Below the pieces are notes generated by a model, which was given only the letters and a program-made list of their open reading frames with translations, had not been told where the DNA came from and made no database searches. 64,000 nt of DNA from positions 62,001 to 126,000 of the forward strand of contig WHTT01000002.1 of assembly GCA_009377605.1 (NCBI GenBank), in the 5' to 3' direction. Positions 7,011 to 15,142 of the stretch are shown in pieces. Position 1 is the first letter of the stretch, and every line of letters begins with the position of its first letter. Made by a program: the position numbers and the translations under genes. The stretch is from Luteitalea sp. GTDB lineage: Bacteria > Acidobacteriota > Vicinamibacteria > Vicinamibacterales > Vicinamibacteraceae.

Positions 7011-7909
7011 CGCATGAGCCTTTCGAAACGGGCGTTGCGCTCGATGGGCTCGAGCGACGCGGCACGGATGTTACGCCGGACTTCCTCGAGTGAGCTGCGG
7101 CGCGGGCCCAGGTCAGTCACATCCTGCGCCGGCACATCGTCGAGATCATCGGCCCCGAACATCAGCGTCACCTGCGCGAGCTTTGCACTCGAGCGGCGCC
7201 AGTTGGTCTGGATGCTCTCGACGTTGTCCAAGAGCAATCGCGTCAGCGCAACCACGCGCACATCGTCGTACCCTGTCGTCGGCGCGTCAGGCGGCTGCTG
7301 CCGCGCCAGCGGCGCCATAGCACGGATGACACCCGCTTCTTCCTGCAGGCGTCGCAGGCCGTCCAGCCAGGCCGGCGCGCCTGTCGGGTCGAGGGGATGC
7401 TCGACAACCAGGCGTGCGAGGAGCACGCCCGCATCGACTAGCGGCGCGAGTGCGGCGCCTCCGTCGCTCAGACGCTCGGCACTGGCTTCTGCGACGGCGG
7501 CAAGCCCGGCGTCCTTCAGCGAGACGAGCAACTCGGTCAGGGCTCGGTCGCTCCCAGCCAGACCGCCGAGCACATGCAAGGCAAATCCAGTGACCGGCAC
7601 CTCGCCCGCGCGCTCCACAAGGGCATGCACCGCTGCGAGGGACTCCGCAGCGCTCGCTGGCTCACCCACCAAGCGCAGCTCGCCCGCCGTTGCCAGTGGC
7701 AGCGCTGCGGTCCCGGCGTGCGCAAGAGGCACGTCACACACGCGAACGAACGTCGCACGCGCGCCATGGCGCCGGCTCCGCGCGTCGCTCGCCAGCATGC
7801 CAAGCTGAATCAGATCCCGCGTCTCCAAGAGAGCGCGACCATCGTCGACGGTCAAGCGAGCGCCGGCTGCCACCTTCGCCGCCAGCTCCGACAAAATCTC
7901 AGTGGCCAT
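7007..7909 (-). CDS. MqnE-like protein lacking the radical-SAM cysteines
   Basis: The 300-residue protein is collinear with aminofutalosine synthase MqnE. The N-terminal helix (KVAAGARLTVDDGRALLETR), a central GFALHVLGGL like the MqnE HIVGGL strand, and the C-terminal block are all recognisable. The C-terminal block includes TGYDDVRVVALTRLLLDNV, KLAQVTLMFGADDLDD and RRNIRAASLEPIERNARF. The CX3CX2C motif that should follow the first strand is absent: the region reads ATFVRVCDVPLA and Cys58 is the only cysteine in the whole protein. It also lacks about 80 residues compared with usual MqnE. It therefore cannot hold the 4Fe-4S cluster. It is coupled to mqnA by a 4-base overlap and overlaps the upstream dehydrogenase by 11 bases. 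Its role (regulatory or scaffolding partner, non-radical enzyme, or relic) is unknown. Confidence 0.8.
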   Translation of the reverse strand: MATEILSELAAKVAAGARLTVDDGRALLETRDLIQLGMLASDARSRRHGARATFVRVCDVPLAHAGTAALPLATAGELRLVGEPASAAESLAAVHALVERAGEVPVTGFALHVLGGLAGSDRALTELLVSLKDAGLAAVAEASAERLSDGGAALAPLVDAGVLLARLVVEHPLDPTGAPAWLDGLRRLQEEAGVIRAMAPLARQQPPDAPTTGYDDVRVVALTRLLLDNVESIQTNWRRSSAKLAQVTLMFGADDLDDVPAQDVTDLGPRRSSLEEVRRNIRAASLEPIERNARFERLMR

Positions 7910-8846
7910 GACGGGTCATCTCGCGATTGATGCGATCGGCCAGGGCGAGCGCACGGCGACCATCCTCGCCCGTAACACGAGGAGACCGCTCATCGCGGGT
8001 GGCCGCTACGAAGTCCGCTAGCTCGCGCTTGAGCGGTTCCTCTCGCTGCACATCGATCTTACCGCCCTCGATCTGGGGACGGCCACCATCACGGCGCACG
8101 AGCCGCCAGCACTCGACCTCCTGGCTCGCGTAGTCGATGGAGACGTAGGCCGCGGGCTCCATGAACCGGATCTTGCGCACCTTCTCCCTGCTAATGCGGC
8201 TCGCCGTCACGTTGGCGATACATCCGGAGCCGAACCGGAGCCGCGCGTTCGCGATGTCCACTCGATTGCTGAGTACCGGGATGCCCACCGCGTCGACGCT
8301 CACGACCTCGTCACCGAGCGTGGCCAGCAACAGGTCGAGGTCGTGAATCATCAAGTCGAAGACCACATCGATATCGAGGCTTCGCTCACTGAAGGTGCCG
8401 AGACGATGCACCTCGACAAAGCGAGGCCGCGTGAGAAACGGCAGCGCGGCGTCCACAGCAGGATTGAAGCGCTCGGTGTGGCCAACCGCAAGCGGCACGC
8501 CGCGACGGCTTGCTACCGCTACGAGCTCTTCAGCCTCGGCCAGGGTGCGCGCGAGTGGCTTCTCCACCAGCACCGAGGTTCCACGATCCAGGAAGTGGCG
8601 CGCCAGGTCGTGATGTGATGCGGTTGGCGTTGCGATCGTGACAGCGTCGACATCGGTCAACGCCGCGACATCCGTGAAGGCTCGGGTGCCGTACGCCTCG
8701 GCTACTTCCGCTGCCCGTGCTGCGTTCGAGTCGACAACAGCCACGAGGACCGCATCATCGAGCGCGGCGAGAATGCGTGCATGATGGCGGCCCAGAGCGC
8801 CAACGCCAACGACAGCCACCTGCACGCGCCGGATGTCTGCGCTCAT
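7899..8846 (-). CDS. Gfo/Idh/MocA-family oxidoreductase of the lipid A cluster (GnnA-like)
   Basis: An NAD(P)-dependent sugar dehydrogenase family protein of 315 residues. It has a Rossmann motif ([12 protein letters not shown]), the EKPLA active-site segment and [10 protein letters not shown], a form common in members encoded beside lpxA/lpxI. In bacteria with GlcN3N-type lipid A, GnnA oxidises UDP-GlcNAc at C3 and GnnB transaminates it; no gnnB is visible, so that function is only suggested. The start overlaps the lpxI stop and the end overlaps the mqnE-like gene, linking the lipid A and menaquinone parts into one transcription unit. The family is sure, the substrate is inferred. Confidence 0.82.
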   Translation of the reverse strand: MSADIRRVQVAVVGVGALGRHHARILAALDDAVLVAVVDSNAARAAEVAEAYGTRAFTDVAALTDVDAVTIATPTASHHDLARHFLDRGTSVLVEKPLARTLAEAEELVAVASRRGVPLAVGHTERFNPAVDAALPFLTRPRFVEVHRLGTFSERSLDIDVVFDLMIHDLDLLLATLGDEVVSVDAVGIPVLSNRVDIANARLRFGSGCIANVTASRISREKVRKIRFMEPAAYVSIDYASQEVECWRLVRRDGGRPQIEGGKIDVQREEPLKRELADFVAATRDERSPRVTGEDGRRALALADRINREMTRHGH

Positions 8847-9670
8847 CCCGCACCCCCGTGTGGGCGTCCGACCACCGCGATGCCGGCAGCATCCGCGGCG
8901 CGGTAGAACTCATCGCCATCCAAGACGAGCGTCTTCTCCGCGTCCACGGACAACACTTCTGCACCCACCTGCGCCATGCTCGCAACGGTCCGCACGCCAA
9001 CGACCGGCACGTCGAAGCGCATGTCCTGGCGTGGCTTGCGTACCTTGATGACGCAGGTCCCAGGTCCAGCCAGGCGGCCCGCGCGCACGATGGTTTCGTC
9101 GGTCCCTTCCATGGCCTCGACCGCCACGACGGCACAGTTCTTCACGACGATGGTCTGGCCAATGTCGAGGCCGGCGATCGCGTCTGCCATGCGGTAGCCA
9201 AAGGCAAGATCGTCCTGCTGCTCGCTACTGGGTTCTCGTCGGCTGAGGGTCCCCGGGCCCGCCATGAGCGGCTGGAGAAACGTCGTCGAGTCGAGCAGCT
9301 CGATACCGTGATCGCGCAACACATCCGCTACCGCAGCGATCAGCGCGTCGGTCGACTTCGCCTTGAGCCGCACCAGCACCTGCAACAGCGTCCAATCGGG
9401 AACGATGTCAGAGAAGATCTTGACGTGCTTGACTTGCCCGGCCATCACCGCCTGTTGGACACGCGCGCCTTCGAGGATACGAATCGCCCGCCCGAGCTGT
9501 CCCAGGGATACCCAGTGCAGCGAGGCGCCGCAGCCCTGCGCGGCCTGTTCGAGCTCCGCCGCTGCCTCCTCCTTGACGGCCACCACGACGACCTGGTGCC
9601 CCAGCGCCCGGGCGGCCTCGAGCACGAGAAATGGGAACCGCCCGTTTCCGGCGATTAGACCGATGGTCAT
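8843..9670 (-). CDS. lpxI: UDP-2,3-diacylglucosamine pyrophosphatase LpxI
   Basis: LpxI hydrolyses UDP-2,3-diacylglucosamine to lipid X in lipid A synthesis, replacing LpxH in many non-enteric bacteria. The 275-residue protein starts [17 protein letters not shown], the family hallmark. It continues with the two-domain arrangement known for LpxI ([14 protein letters not shown] in the first part; DNSTTFL-type and [13 protein letters not shown] segments in the second). It follows fabZ-lpxA by about 107 bases and overlaps the dehydrogenase gene by four. lpxD and lpxB, often nearby, are not in the window. Confidence 0.9.
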   Translation of the reverse strand: MTIGLIAGNGRFPFLVLEAARALGHQVVVVAVKEEAAAELEQAAQGCGASLHWVSLGQLGRAIRILEGARVQQAVMAGQVKHVKIFSDIVPDWTLLQVLVRLKAKSTDALIAAVADVLRDHGIELLDSTTFLQPLMAGPGTLSRREPSSEQQDDLAFGYRMADAIAGLDIGQTIVVKNCAVVAVEAMEGTDETIVRAGRLAGPGTCVIKVRKPRQDMRFDVPVVGVRTVASMAQVGAEVLSVDAEKTLVLDGDEFYRAADAAGIAVVGRPHGGAG

Positions 9671-9726
9671 CGTATGCCGAGGTTGGCGGTCAGCGAGATT
9701 GCGTCAAAGGCCAGCAGCGTCGCAAA

Positions 9727-9775
9727 ACCACGAAGAGCATCACAAAGATTCAACCACGAAGCACGCGAACCTCGT
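9727..9775. repeat. CCACGAAG-type repeat at the 3' end of fabZ-lpxA
   Basis: The gap between lpxI and fabZ-lpxA contains two CCACGAAG units (AACCACGAAGAGCATCACAAAG, then TTCAACCACGAAGCACGCG as adjoining pieces) and ends in CCTCGTGGTCA, whose complement carries the stop codon of fabZ-lpxA. The same unit recurs at 30411-30540, 42271-42444 and 63551-63676. Confidence 0.7.
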
Positions 9776-9777
9776 GG

Positions 9778-11169
9778 TCACTCTTCTACCAGCATCTCTT
9801 CGACCCGCCGAGTCGGACGGCGAAGGATCACACCTCGCTTCGAGTCGCGGATGAACTCGACGAGATACCGCACGTCGGGACACTCCACCAGCCCGTCTTG
9901 CTCGATCTGCGCGAGCGCGCGGGATGCGTTGAGCTTCGAGAGCATGAGATAGCGATACGCCCGCTTGAGCCGCGCGATCACATCCTCCTGAAAGCCGCGA
10001 CGAATCAGACCGACCGTGTTCAGGCCGTAAAATCGCGCGCGGTTCCCTACCGTCTTCCCGTAGGGCAGCGCATCCTTGGTGACGACCGAATACCCGCCAA
10101 TGAACGCGTGACGCCCCACGCGGCAGAACTGGTGCACGCCGGAATAGGCGCTAATGGTCGCGAAGTCCTCGACCAGCACGTGTCCGCCGAGCGTTGCGCC
10201 ATTTCCGAAGATGGTGTGATTGCCGACGTGGCAATCGTGCGCCACGTGGGCGCAGGCCATGAAGACATTGTGGTCGCCGATCGAGGTGACGCCGCCACCG
10301 CCGCGCGTTCCGCGGTGGACCGTCACGAACTCGCGGAAGACGTTGTTGACCCCTATCACGAGCCGCGTCTGCTCGCCGCTGAACTTCAAGTCTTGCGGGA
10401 TGAGCCCAATCGACGCGGAGTGGAAGACCTCGCTGTGATCGCCAAGCTCTGTCCAGCCCTCGATCACGGCGTTGGGACCCACGCGGCAGGAGCGGCCGAT
10501 CTCGACATGCTCGCCAATCACCGCGTTCGGCCCGATGATCGTGCCCTCGCCGATGCGCGCGTTCGGGTGCACGATCGCTGCTGGGTGAATCTGCACCGGC
10601 TCGGCCTGGAGGCCGAGCAGCAGCTCCGCCTCGGCCACGAGCTGTGAGCCCACATGGGCAGCGCCAAATACTTTCGCGAGGCTCCGCCGCGCACGGACGA
10701 GGGTGACCTCGAGGTGCACCTGATCACCCGGCACGACCTGGCGGCGGAATTTCGCGCGGTTGACGCCGCGCAGATGGGCCCGGCGTCGCATGGCTTCGCC
10801 GACCTTCGCTGTAGCTTCAGGTAGGGACGCCTCGCCGAGGCGTCCAGACGGCGCGTTCGGCGAACCCGCCCTACCGCCGAGCAGGAGCAACGCCGCTACT
10901 TGCGCCAGCGCTTCGATCATCAGCACTCCCGGCATCAGCGGCGCCCCGGGAAAGTGTCCTTGAAAGAACTCCTCATTGACGGTGACGTTCTTCACCGCCA
11001 CGGCGCGCTCACCGGGCCGGAACTCTGTGACGGCATCAACCAGGGGCGAGGGATACCGGTAACAGAACCGCTCGAGCACTTGCGGGATATCGATCGACAC
11101 GGTCTCGTGGTTCCGAGCACTCTCCGGATACCGTGTGTACGGGCTCACCACGTGCCCGGCGCTGCTCAC
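9778..11169 (-). CDS. FabZ-LpxA fusion: 3-hydroxyacyl-ACP dehydratase + UDP-GlcNAc acyltransferase
   Basis: One 463-residue frame joins two enzymes usually encoded by adjacent genes. Residues about 22-195 are FabZ (hot-dog fold): YRYPSPLVDAV, the catalytic His in GHFPGAPLMPGV, the Glu in MIEALAQ, then KFRRQVVPGDQ. Residues about 205-463 are LpxA: left-handed beta-helix hexapeptides (IHPAAIVHPNARIGEGTIIG), the catalytic His region HVAHDCHVGNHTIFGNGA, and the C-terminal GLNTVGLIRRGF. Both active sites look intact. Residues about 99-117 of the FabZ part are encoded by a double-palindrome repeat inserted in frame. The gene is coupled to ompH (ATGA overlap). The stop TGA abuts a CCACGAAG repeat. 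A sequencing frameshift hiding two genes is unlikely because the frame runs smoothly through the linker. Confidence 0.87.
   Translation of the reverse strand: MSSAGHVVSPYTRYPESARNHETVSIDIPQVLERFCYRYPSPLVDAVTEFRPGERAVAVKNVTVNEEFFQGHFPGAPLMPGVLMIEALAQVAALLLLGGRAGSPNAPSGRLGEASLPEATAKVGEAMRRRAHLRGVNRAKFRRQVVPGDQVHLEVTLVRARRSLAKVFGAAHVGSQLVAEAELLLGLQAEPVQIHPAAIVHPNARIGEGTIIGPNAVIGEHVEIGRSCRVGPNAVIEGWTELGDHSEVFHSASIGLIPQDLKFSGEQTRLVIGVNNVFREFVTVHRGTRGGGGVTSIGDHNVFMACAHVAHDCHVGNHTIFGNGATLGGHVLVEDFATISAYSGVHQFCRVGRHAFIGGYSVVTKDALPYGKTVGNRARFYGLNTVGLIRRGFQEDVIARLKRAYRYLMLSKLNASRALAQIEQDGLVECPDVRYLVEFIRDSKRGVILRRPTRRVEEMLVEE
10820..10875. repeat. Double-palindrome repeat inside the FabZ coding region
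   Basis: This 56-base segment (GGTAGGGACGCCTCGCCGAG..., then GGCGCGTTCGGCGAACCCGCC, ending CCTACC) is the same two-palindrome element found between mqnC/mqnX and mqnA/mqnC. It lies within the fabZ-lpxA frame and adds about 19 residues rich in Gly, Ser, Pro and Ala between the FabZ central helix and the following strand. Confidence 0.85.
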
Positions 11170-11846
11170 TTCTTCGGCGGCGTGTTGGTTCCCGCCGCGG
11201 CATCGAGCGCCTTGATGACATCCGGTGTGATGTTGAGACCGCTATCGGCAAACAGCACGTCTGGGGTGAGGCTCAAGACGAAGTGAAGCCCCTTCTGTTG
11301 AGCCACCTTCCCAATAACCGGCAGCAGCTTCTGGATGAACTTCTGCTGGATGTCGGCGTTGAGCTGTTGCAACTCCCGTTGTGCGTCCTGCTGAGCGCGT
11401 TGCAGCTCGACGCGCTGTTGTTCCACGGACCGCTGCAACTGCGCGCGCACCTCCTCGCTCAGCACCGATCCGCCCTGTTCGAGCTTTTGCTCGGTGTCCT
11501 GCAGCGATTTCGTCTTTGGTTGCAGCTGGGTATTCATCTTGTCAGCAAACGACTGAATCTGACCCGACGCCGCTTTGCCCTCCGCGGACTCGCTGACGAT
11601 TGCCTGCACATCTACATAGGCCACCTTCGACCCCTCAGGGAATGGGCGTGGTGGCTGGCTCGGCCGGACGGGCGGCTCAATCGCTGGCGCTTCGACAGGC
11701 TGCTGCGGCGGTTCGGCCGCCGGCTTCTCGGCAGCCGGCTTTTCGGCCGCCGGCTTTTGATCGGTCTCTTGCGGGCTGGTTCCGGCAAACAAAGGAGTGG
11801 CCGTCAGCGTCAGGCTGAGAGCCACTGTCGTCAACACGCTCTTCAT
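11166..11846 (-). CDS. ompH: Skp/OmpH-family periplasmic chaperone
   Basis: A periplasmic chaperone that escorts unfolded outer-membrane proteins to BamA. The 226-residue product has a signal peptide (MKSVLTTVALSLTLTATPLF, cleavage near AGTSP). A low-complexity linker with three tandem EKPAA units and Pro-rich sequence follows, then the OmpH core: VAYVDVQAIVSESAEGKAA, a long Gln/Glu-rich coiled coil, and the C-terminal VLFADSGLNITPDVIKALD. The start at 11844-11846 was chosen because an AAAGGA ribosome binding site precedes it; a GTG six codons upstream overlaps that site. It sits between bamA and fabZ-lpxA, the common gene order. The Pro/Glu linker is longer than in enteric Skp. Confidence 0.88.
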   Translation of the reverse strand: MKSVLTTVALSLTLTATPLFAGTSPQETDQKPAAEKPAAEKPAAEPPQQPVEAPAIEPPVRPSQPPRPFPEGSKVAYVDVQAIVSESAEGKAASGQIQSFADKMNTQLQPKTKSLQDTEQKLEQGGSVLSEEVRAQLQRSVEQQRVELQRAQQDAQRELQQLNADIQQKFIQKLLPVIGKVAQQKGLHFVLSLTPDVLFADSGLNITPDVIKALDAAAGTNTPPKK

Positions 11847-11864
11847 GCACACGCGTCCTTTCAC

Positions 11865-12007
11865 AGTGGTCAGGGGTCAGTGGCCAGTGGTCAGCCGGTT
11901 TACCTCCGGTCGGGGGCTCGCGGCGTCCTTTCGTCGGCAATCGACGTCAACCCCCAGACGGTGGTGCACCGGCCGGCCACTGATCACTGGCCACTGACCA
12001 CTACTCA
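11865..12007. repeat. Inverted TGGTCAGTGGCCA repeats between bamA and ompH
   Basis: The gap holds two arms in opposite orientation: CAGTGGTCAGGGGTCAGTGG at about 11865-11897 and CACTGGCCACTGACCACTAC-type sequence at about 11971-12007. They flank about 75 bases that show no gene. Single arms with the same GAGTAGTGGTCAGTGGCCA block occur at 26016-26058 and 36066-36092. A stem of the two arms could separate bamA from ompH in the transcript. Confidence 0.75.
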
Positions 12008-12010
12008 TCG

Positions 12011-14665
12011 TCAGAAAGTAGACCCGACTGCAAAGCGGAACTGGAACTCGCGCTGCGGCTCGTTGTTGTTGTCGAGCACACCATCCCGCTGCGGATTGTA
12101 AGCGAAGATGAGCCGAAATGGCACGTTCAGGACCGGCATGAAGAACCGCACCTCGGCGCCGGTCGACGTCTTGAACTCATCCATCCGAAATGTCTCGTTG
12201 GAGTCCCGCACCTGACCCGCATCATAGAAGAAGACGAGGCGGACGGGTTCCGCGATCGTGATCGCATACTCAGCGTTGAACAGCAGGCTCTTGTTGCCGC
12301 CCAGGACCGCGCCGGTCGCCTGATCACGTGGGCCAATCGTACGGTAGTCGAAGCCACGCACACTGTACTCACCGCCCAGCCAGAGCCGCTCGAAGATGGG
12401 GAGCGACTCCGTGCCCGCGTACGGCGCAATGAACTGCGTTTGCCCGTGCACGCCAATCGAAGTGCGGCTCGTGTGCGGAATCCACCACGTACCCTCGAGC
12501 ACCGGCTTGATGAAGTTCACGTTCCCGCCGATGCCGGCAACATCGACCCCAGCTTGGAACCGCGCTCCCATGGTGGGAAAGATGGGGTGATTGACGGTGT
12601 CGAACCGGATCGTTGGCGTGATCTGACTCACCACGCGCGTCCCCTCATCGTCAAGCAGCAGAGCCTCCGCGAGAAACGGGTTGTTTGCGACCAACTGCTC
12701 GTAGAGCGGATTGAGATCGACGACGCGAATTCGCTCGTAGCTGTACGTCAAGAACGTCCGCGTGAAGTCGGCGACCGGGAAGCCAAAGCTCACGTTGCCG
12801 CCCGTTGATCGCTGCGTGAACGCACCAATGTACTGGACGTAACGACTGTGGAGCTCGAAGCCGGCCGTGATGGGCCGGTCGAACATGAACGGCTCGGTGA
12901 AGCCAAGCTGGTAGTTGGCCGATCGCGACCCGGCCGCAAGCATCAGCGAGAGCGTCTCACCGCGTCCCATGAAGTTGGCCGTCTGGAACTGGAGCTGACC
13001 GAACACACCCTCCCACTGCGACACGCCGGCACCAAACGTGATCTGGTTGCGGTTCTGCTCCTCCACCTTGAGCGTGACGTCGACCTTGTTCTTCTCGTTC
13101 GGCGTCTTCTCGACCTCGATGTCCTCCTGCTCTTCGAGCGGTGTGAAGTAGCCAAGCTGATTCAGTCGCCTGACGCTGTGCTTCAGCGCCGCCGTGTTGA
13201 AGACGCCACTCTCCAACAGCCGCATCTCACGCCGAATGACGTGGTCGCGCGTCGTCGTATTGCCCTGGAACGCGATCTTGTTGATGAAGTACTGCTCGCC
13301 TTCCTCGATGTGCATCGTCACATCGACGACGGCTGGCTTGCTCTCGTCCGTGTTCGCTGCGACCGGCGCGGCGTTCGGATCCTTCGTGTCCTCGTAGCTG
13401 AACTCTGGATAGGCTGTGAACTCGAAGTAGCCACCGGACCCATAGAGCTCGGTCGCCTGCTCGTACCCTTTCCGGATTCGGTCCTCGTCGTAGTAGTCGC
13501 CTTCGTCGATGGAAAAGAGCGACCGCAGCGCATCTTGCTTGACGACCTTGTTCTCCGCAAAGTCGAACTTGCCCACGCGGTAGCGTCGGCCCTCCGTGAT
13601 CGGAATCCGCACCTCGACCGAGCGCTTGTTCCCATCTTTCGAGGCGCTGAGCGATCGAATCTCGGGCTGCCCGACGCTCGCTTTGAGATAGCCCTCCTCG
13701 CGATAGTAGGCCATGATCCGCTGGGCGTCTTCTTCGAACTGCTCTTCCTTGTAGGTGCCCCCGCCGATGCCGATGAACCGGAAGAAGCCCGGTTGCTTGT
13801 TGTGCTCCATCTTGCCCCGGAGCTTCCGGTCGGACACGGCCTCGTTGCCGAGGAACGTAATGCGGTCGATCTTGACCTTCGGGCCGTCCTCGATGCTGAA
13901 CGTCAGGTGCACGAGCTTCGGCCCGGTCTTCAACGGCGTCAGGCTGTGGGTCACCTTCGCATCCAGGTGTCCCTTCTCCGCCAGCATGCTGCGGATGAGG
14001 CCTTCGACGCGCCGGATGCCCCCCTCATCGAGAAAGGTGTCCAGCCGAATCATCGCGCCCGCTTCACGCAGGTTGTCGTCGATGTCCGTGCTGTTGAGCG
14101 CCTCGGTGCCCTGATAGTCGACAATCTTCACCCGCTGGCGCTCCTCCATTTGAATGAGCGCGACCTTCCCCACCACCCCATTCTCGAACGCGTAGTCGCG
14201 GACCTCGACTGCCAGGTTGTCGAGAAAGTTGGTCCCCCACAGACGGCGGAAGTCGCCAATGAGGCTCTGCTCGATCTGTTCACTCCAGGGCGTCCACTGG
14301 TTCTGCGAAGGCCGACTGATCTTCCCGAGGCTCTGGATGTAGTAGACGTACGTCTGCGCGTCGACCACAGGCTGCCCCCCTTGCGCCTCGAAGCAGGGGA
14401 CGATCAGCCAGAAGACCGGCGGTGATCCGGCCGGCGGTAGGTTGTCCGGCGGGATAGCTTTCTGGCCGCAAATGTTGACCGGCCCCTTGACCTGCACCAC
14501 CTGGCCCTGAGAGGCGGCCGGCTCCGTGGGCGGGGACTCCTGCGTGGGCTGGGGTTGGGATTGCCCCTGACTGGTCGGCGGCGCTTGCTGTGTCTGGGCG
14601 CTAGCGAGGCCGGCTGCCAAGAACAAGCCGACCGCCGCCAGCACCACCTCGACCCGTCTCAACAT
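12011..14665 (-). CDS. bamA: Outer-membrane protein assembly factor BamA
   Basis: The central Omp85 subunit of the beta-barrel assembly machinery. The 884-residue precursor has a signal peptide (MLRRVEVVLAAVGLFLAAGL) and a Gln/Pro-rich stretch of about 50 residues. POTRA domains lie in the N-terminal half (for example ITFLGNEAVSDRKLRGKME and IAFQGNTTTRDHVIRREMR). A 16-strand barrel with the VRGFDYR signature (LWLGGEYSVRGFDYRTIGP) ends in an aromatic residue (FRFAVGSTF). It is the first gene of the long minus-strand envelope and quinone run. The N-terminal Pro/Gln-rich extension is longer than in proteobacterial BamA but similar low-complexity leaders recur in other exported proteins here. Confidence 0.95.
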   Translation of the reverse strand: MLRRVEVVLAAVGLFLAAGLASAQTQQAPPTSQGQSQPQPTQESPPTEPAASQGQVVQVKGPVNICGQKAIPPDNLPPAGSPPVFWLIVPCFEAQGGQPVVDAQTYVYYIQSLGKISRPSQNQWTPWSEQIEQSLIGDFRRLWGTNFLDNLAVEVRDYAFENGVVGKVALIQMEERQRVKIVDYQGTEALNSTDIDDNLREAGAMIRLDTFLDEGGIRRVEGLIRSMLAEKGHLDAKVTHSLTPLKTGPKLVHLTFSIEDGPKVKIDRITFLGNEAVSDRKLRGKMEHNKQPGFFRFIGIGGGTYKEEQFEEDAQRIMAYYREEGYLKASVGQPEIRSLSASKDGNKRSVEVRIPITEGRRYRVGKFDFAENKVVKQDALRSLFSIDEGDYYDEDRIRKGYEQATELYGSGGYFEFTAYPEFSYEDTKDPNAAPVAANTDESKPAVVDVTMHIEEGEQYFINKIAFQGNTTTRDHVIRREMRLLESGVFNTAALKHSVRRLNQLGYFTPLEEQEDIEVEKTPNEKNKVDVTLKVEEQNRNQITFGAGVSQWEGVFGQLQFQTANFMGRGETLSLMLAAGSRSANYQLGFTEPFMFDRPITAGFELHSRYVQYIGAFTQRSTGGNVSFGFPVADFTRTFLTYSYERIRVVDLNPLYEQLVANNPFLAEALLLDDEGTRVVSQITPTIRFDTVNHPIFPTMGARFQAGVDVAGIGGNVNFIKPVLEGTWWIPHTSRTSIGVHGQTQFIAPYAGTESLPIFERLWLGGEYSVRGFDYRTIGPRDQATGAVLGGNKSLLFNAEYAITIAEPVRLVFFYDAGQVRDSNETFRMDEFKTSTGAEVRFFMPVLNVPFRLIFAYNPQRDGVLDNNNEPQREFQFRFAVGSTF

Positions 14666-15142
14666 CGTGAGATCCTATCCGCAACGCCCACCTTCGCACT
14701 TCGCGCCTCGGCGGACTCCCAGCGGATTTCAAGAAAAAAAGTGTCTGCGTACACGCCTTCACGCCCTCGGGCTGCACAGCCGCCCGCGCGCGACCGTGCT
14801 CACGGCAAGCCGCTGGAGGCGCCAAGACTCACAAGACCGCCCCCAGGACTCGTCCGAAAATACAGGACTCCTTAGGGAGCCAGCCAAGCGTTCAGTCTAC
14901 AGGATGTTAGACGTTCCTGAACAGGCCGTGGCCGAGGGCAGGGAAGGAACGGGCGCCGGGGAAGATGGTGAACGGTGACAAGGTGACCTGGTGAGGGGGT
15001 GAGGCGCTGGCAGGGGTAGGGTGATCGGGCCTCGGGAGAGGATGGGCCGGGGCGACGCTCCCATTTCATGAGATGTGCTTGCCCAAGCTCCGAAAAACCC
15101 CCTGTCACCCCCCTGTCACCCCCCCACCCTGTCACCCTAGTC
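14666..15142. other. 477-base gap between clpC and bamA with an inverted heptamer element
   Basis: No supportable gene lies here. The part next to bamA (14666-14960) shows no clear promoter or structure that I can defend. The part next to clpC carries GGTGACA-type heptamers in one orientation (about 14966-15003) and TGTCACC-type heptamers in the other (about 15100-15137). Between them lies a core with TTTCATGAGATGTG and AGCTCCGAAAA (15063-15096) that resembles the cores at 27148-27182 and 33489-33524. Confidence 0.65.

Noticed and set aside
9778-11169. fabZ-lpxA fusion as a sequencing artefact joining two genes
   Set aside because: Codon pattern and reading frame run smoothly through the linker, and no stop/start pair is seen in the other frames at the junction; read data would still be needed to be sure.
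12848-14425. 525-codon frame antisense to bamA
   Set aside because: It lies entirely over bamA with composition expected of the antisense frame in GC-rich DNA; no domain or ribosome binding site.
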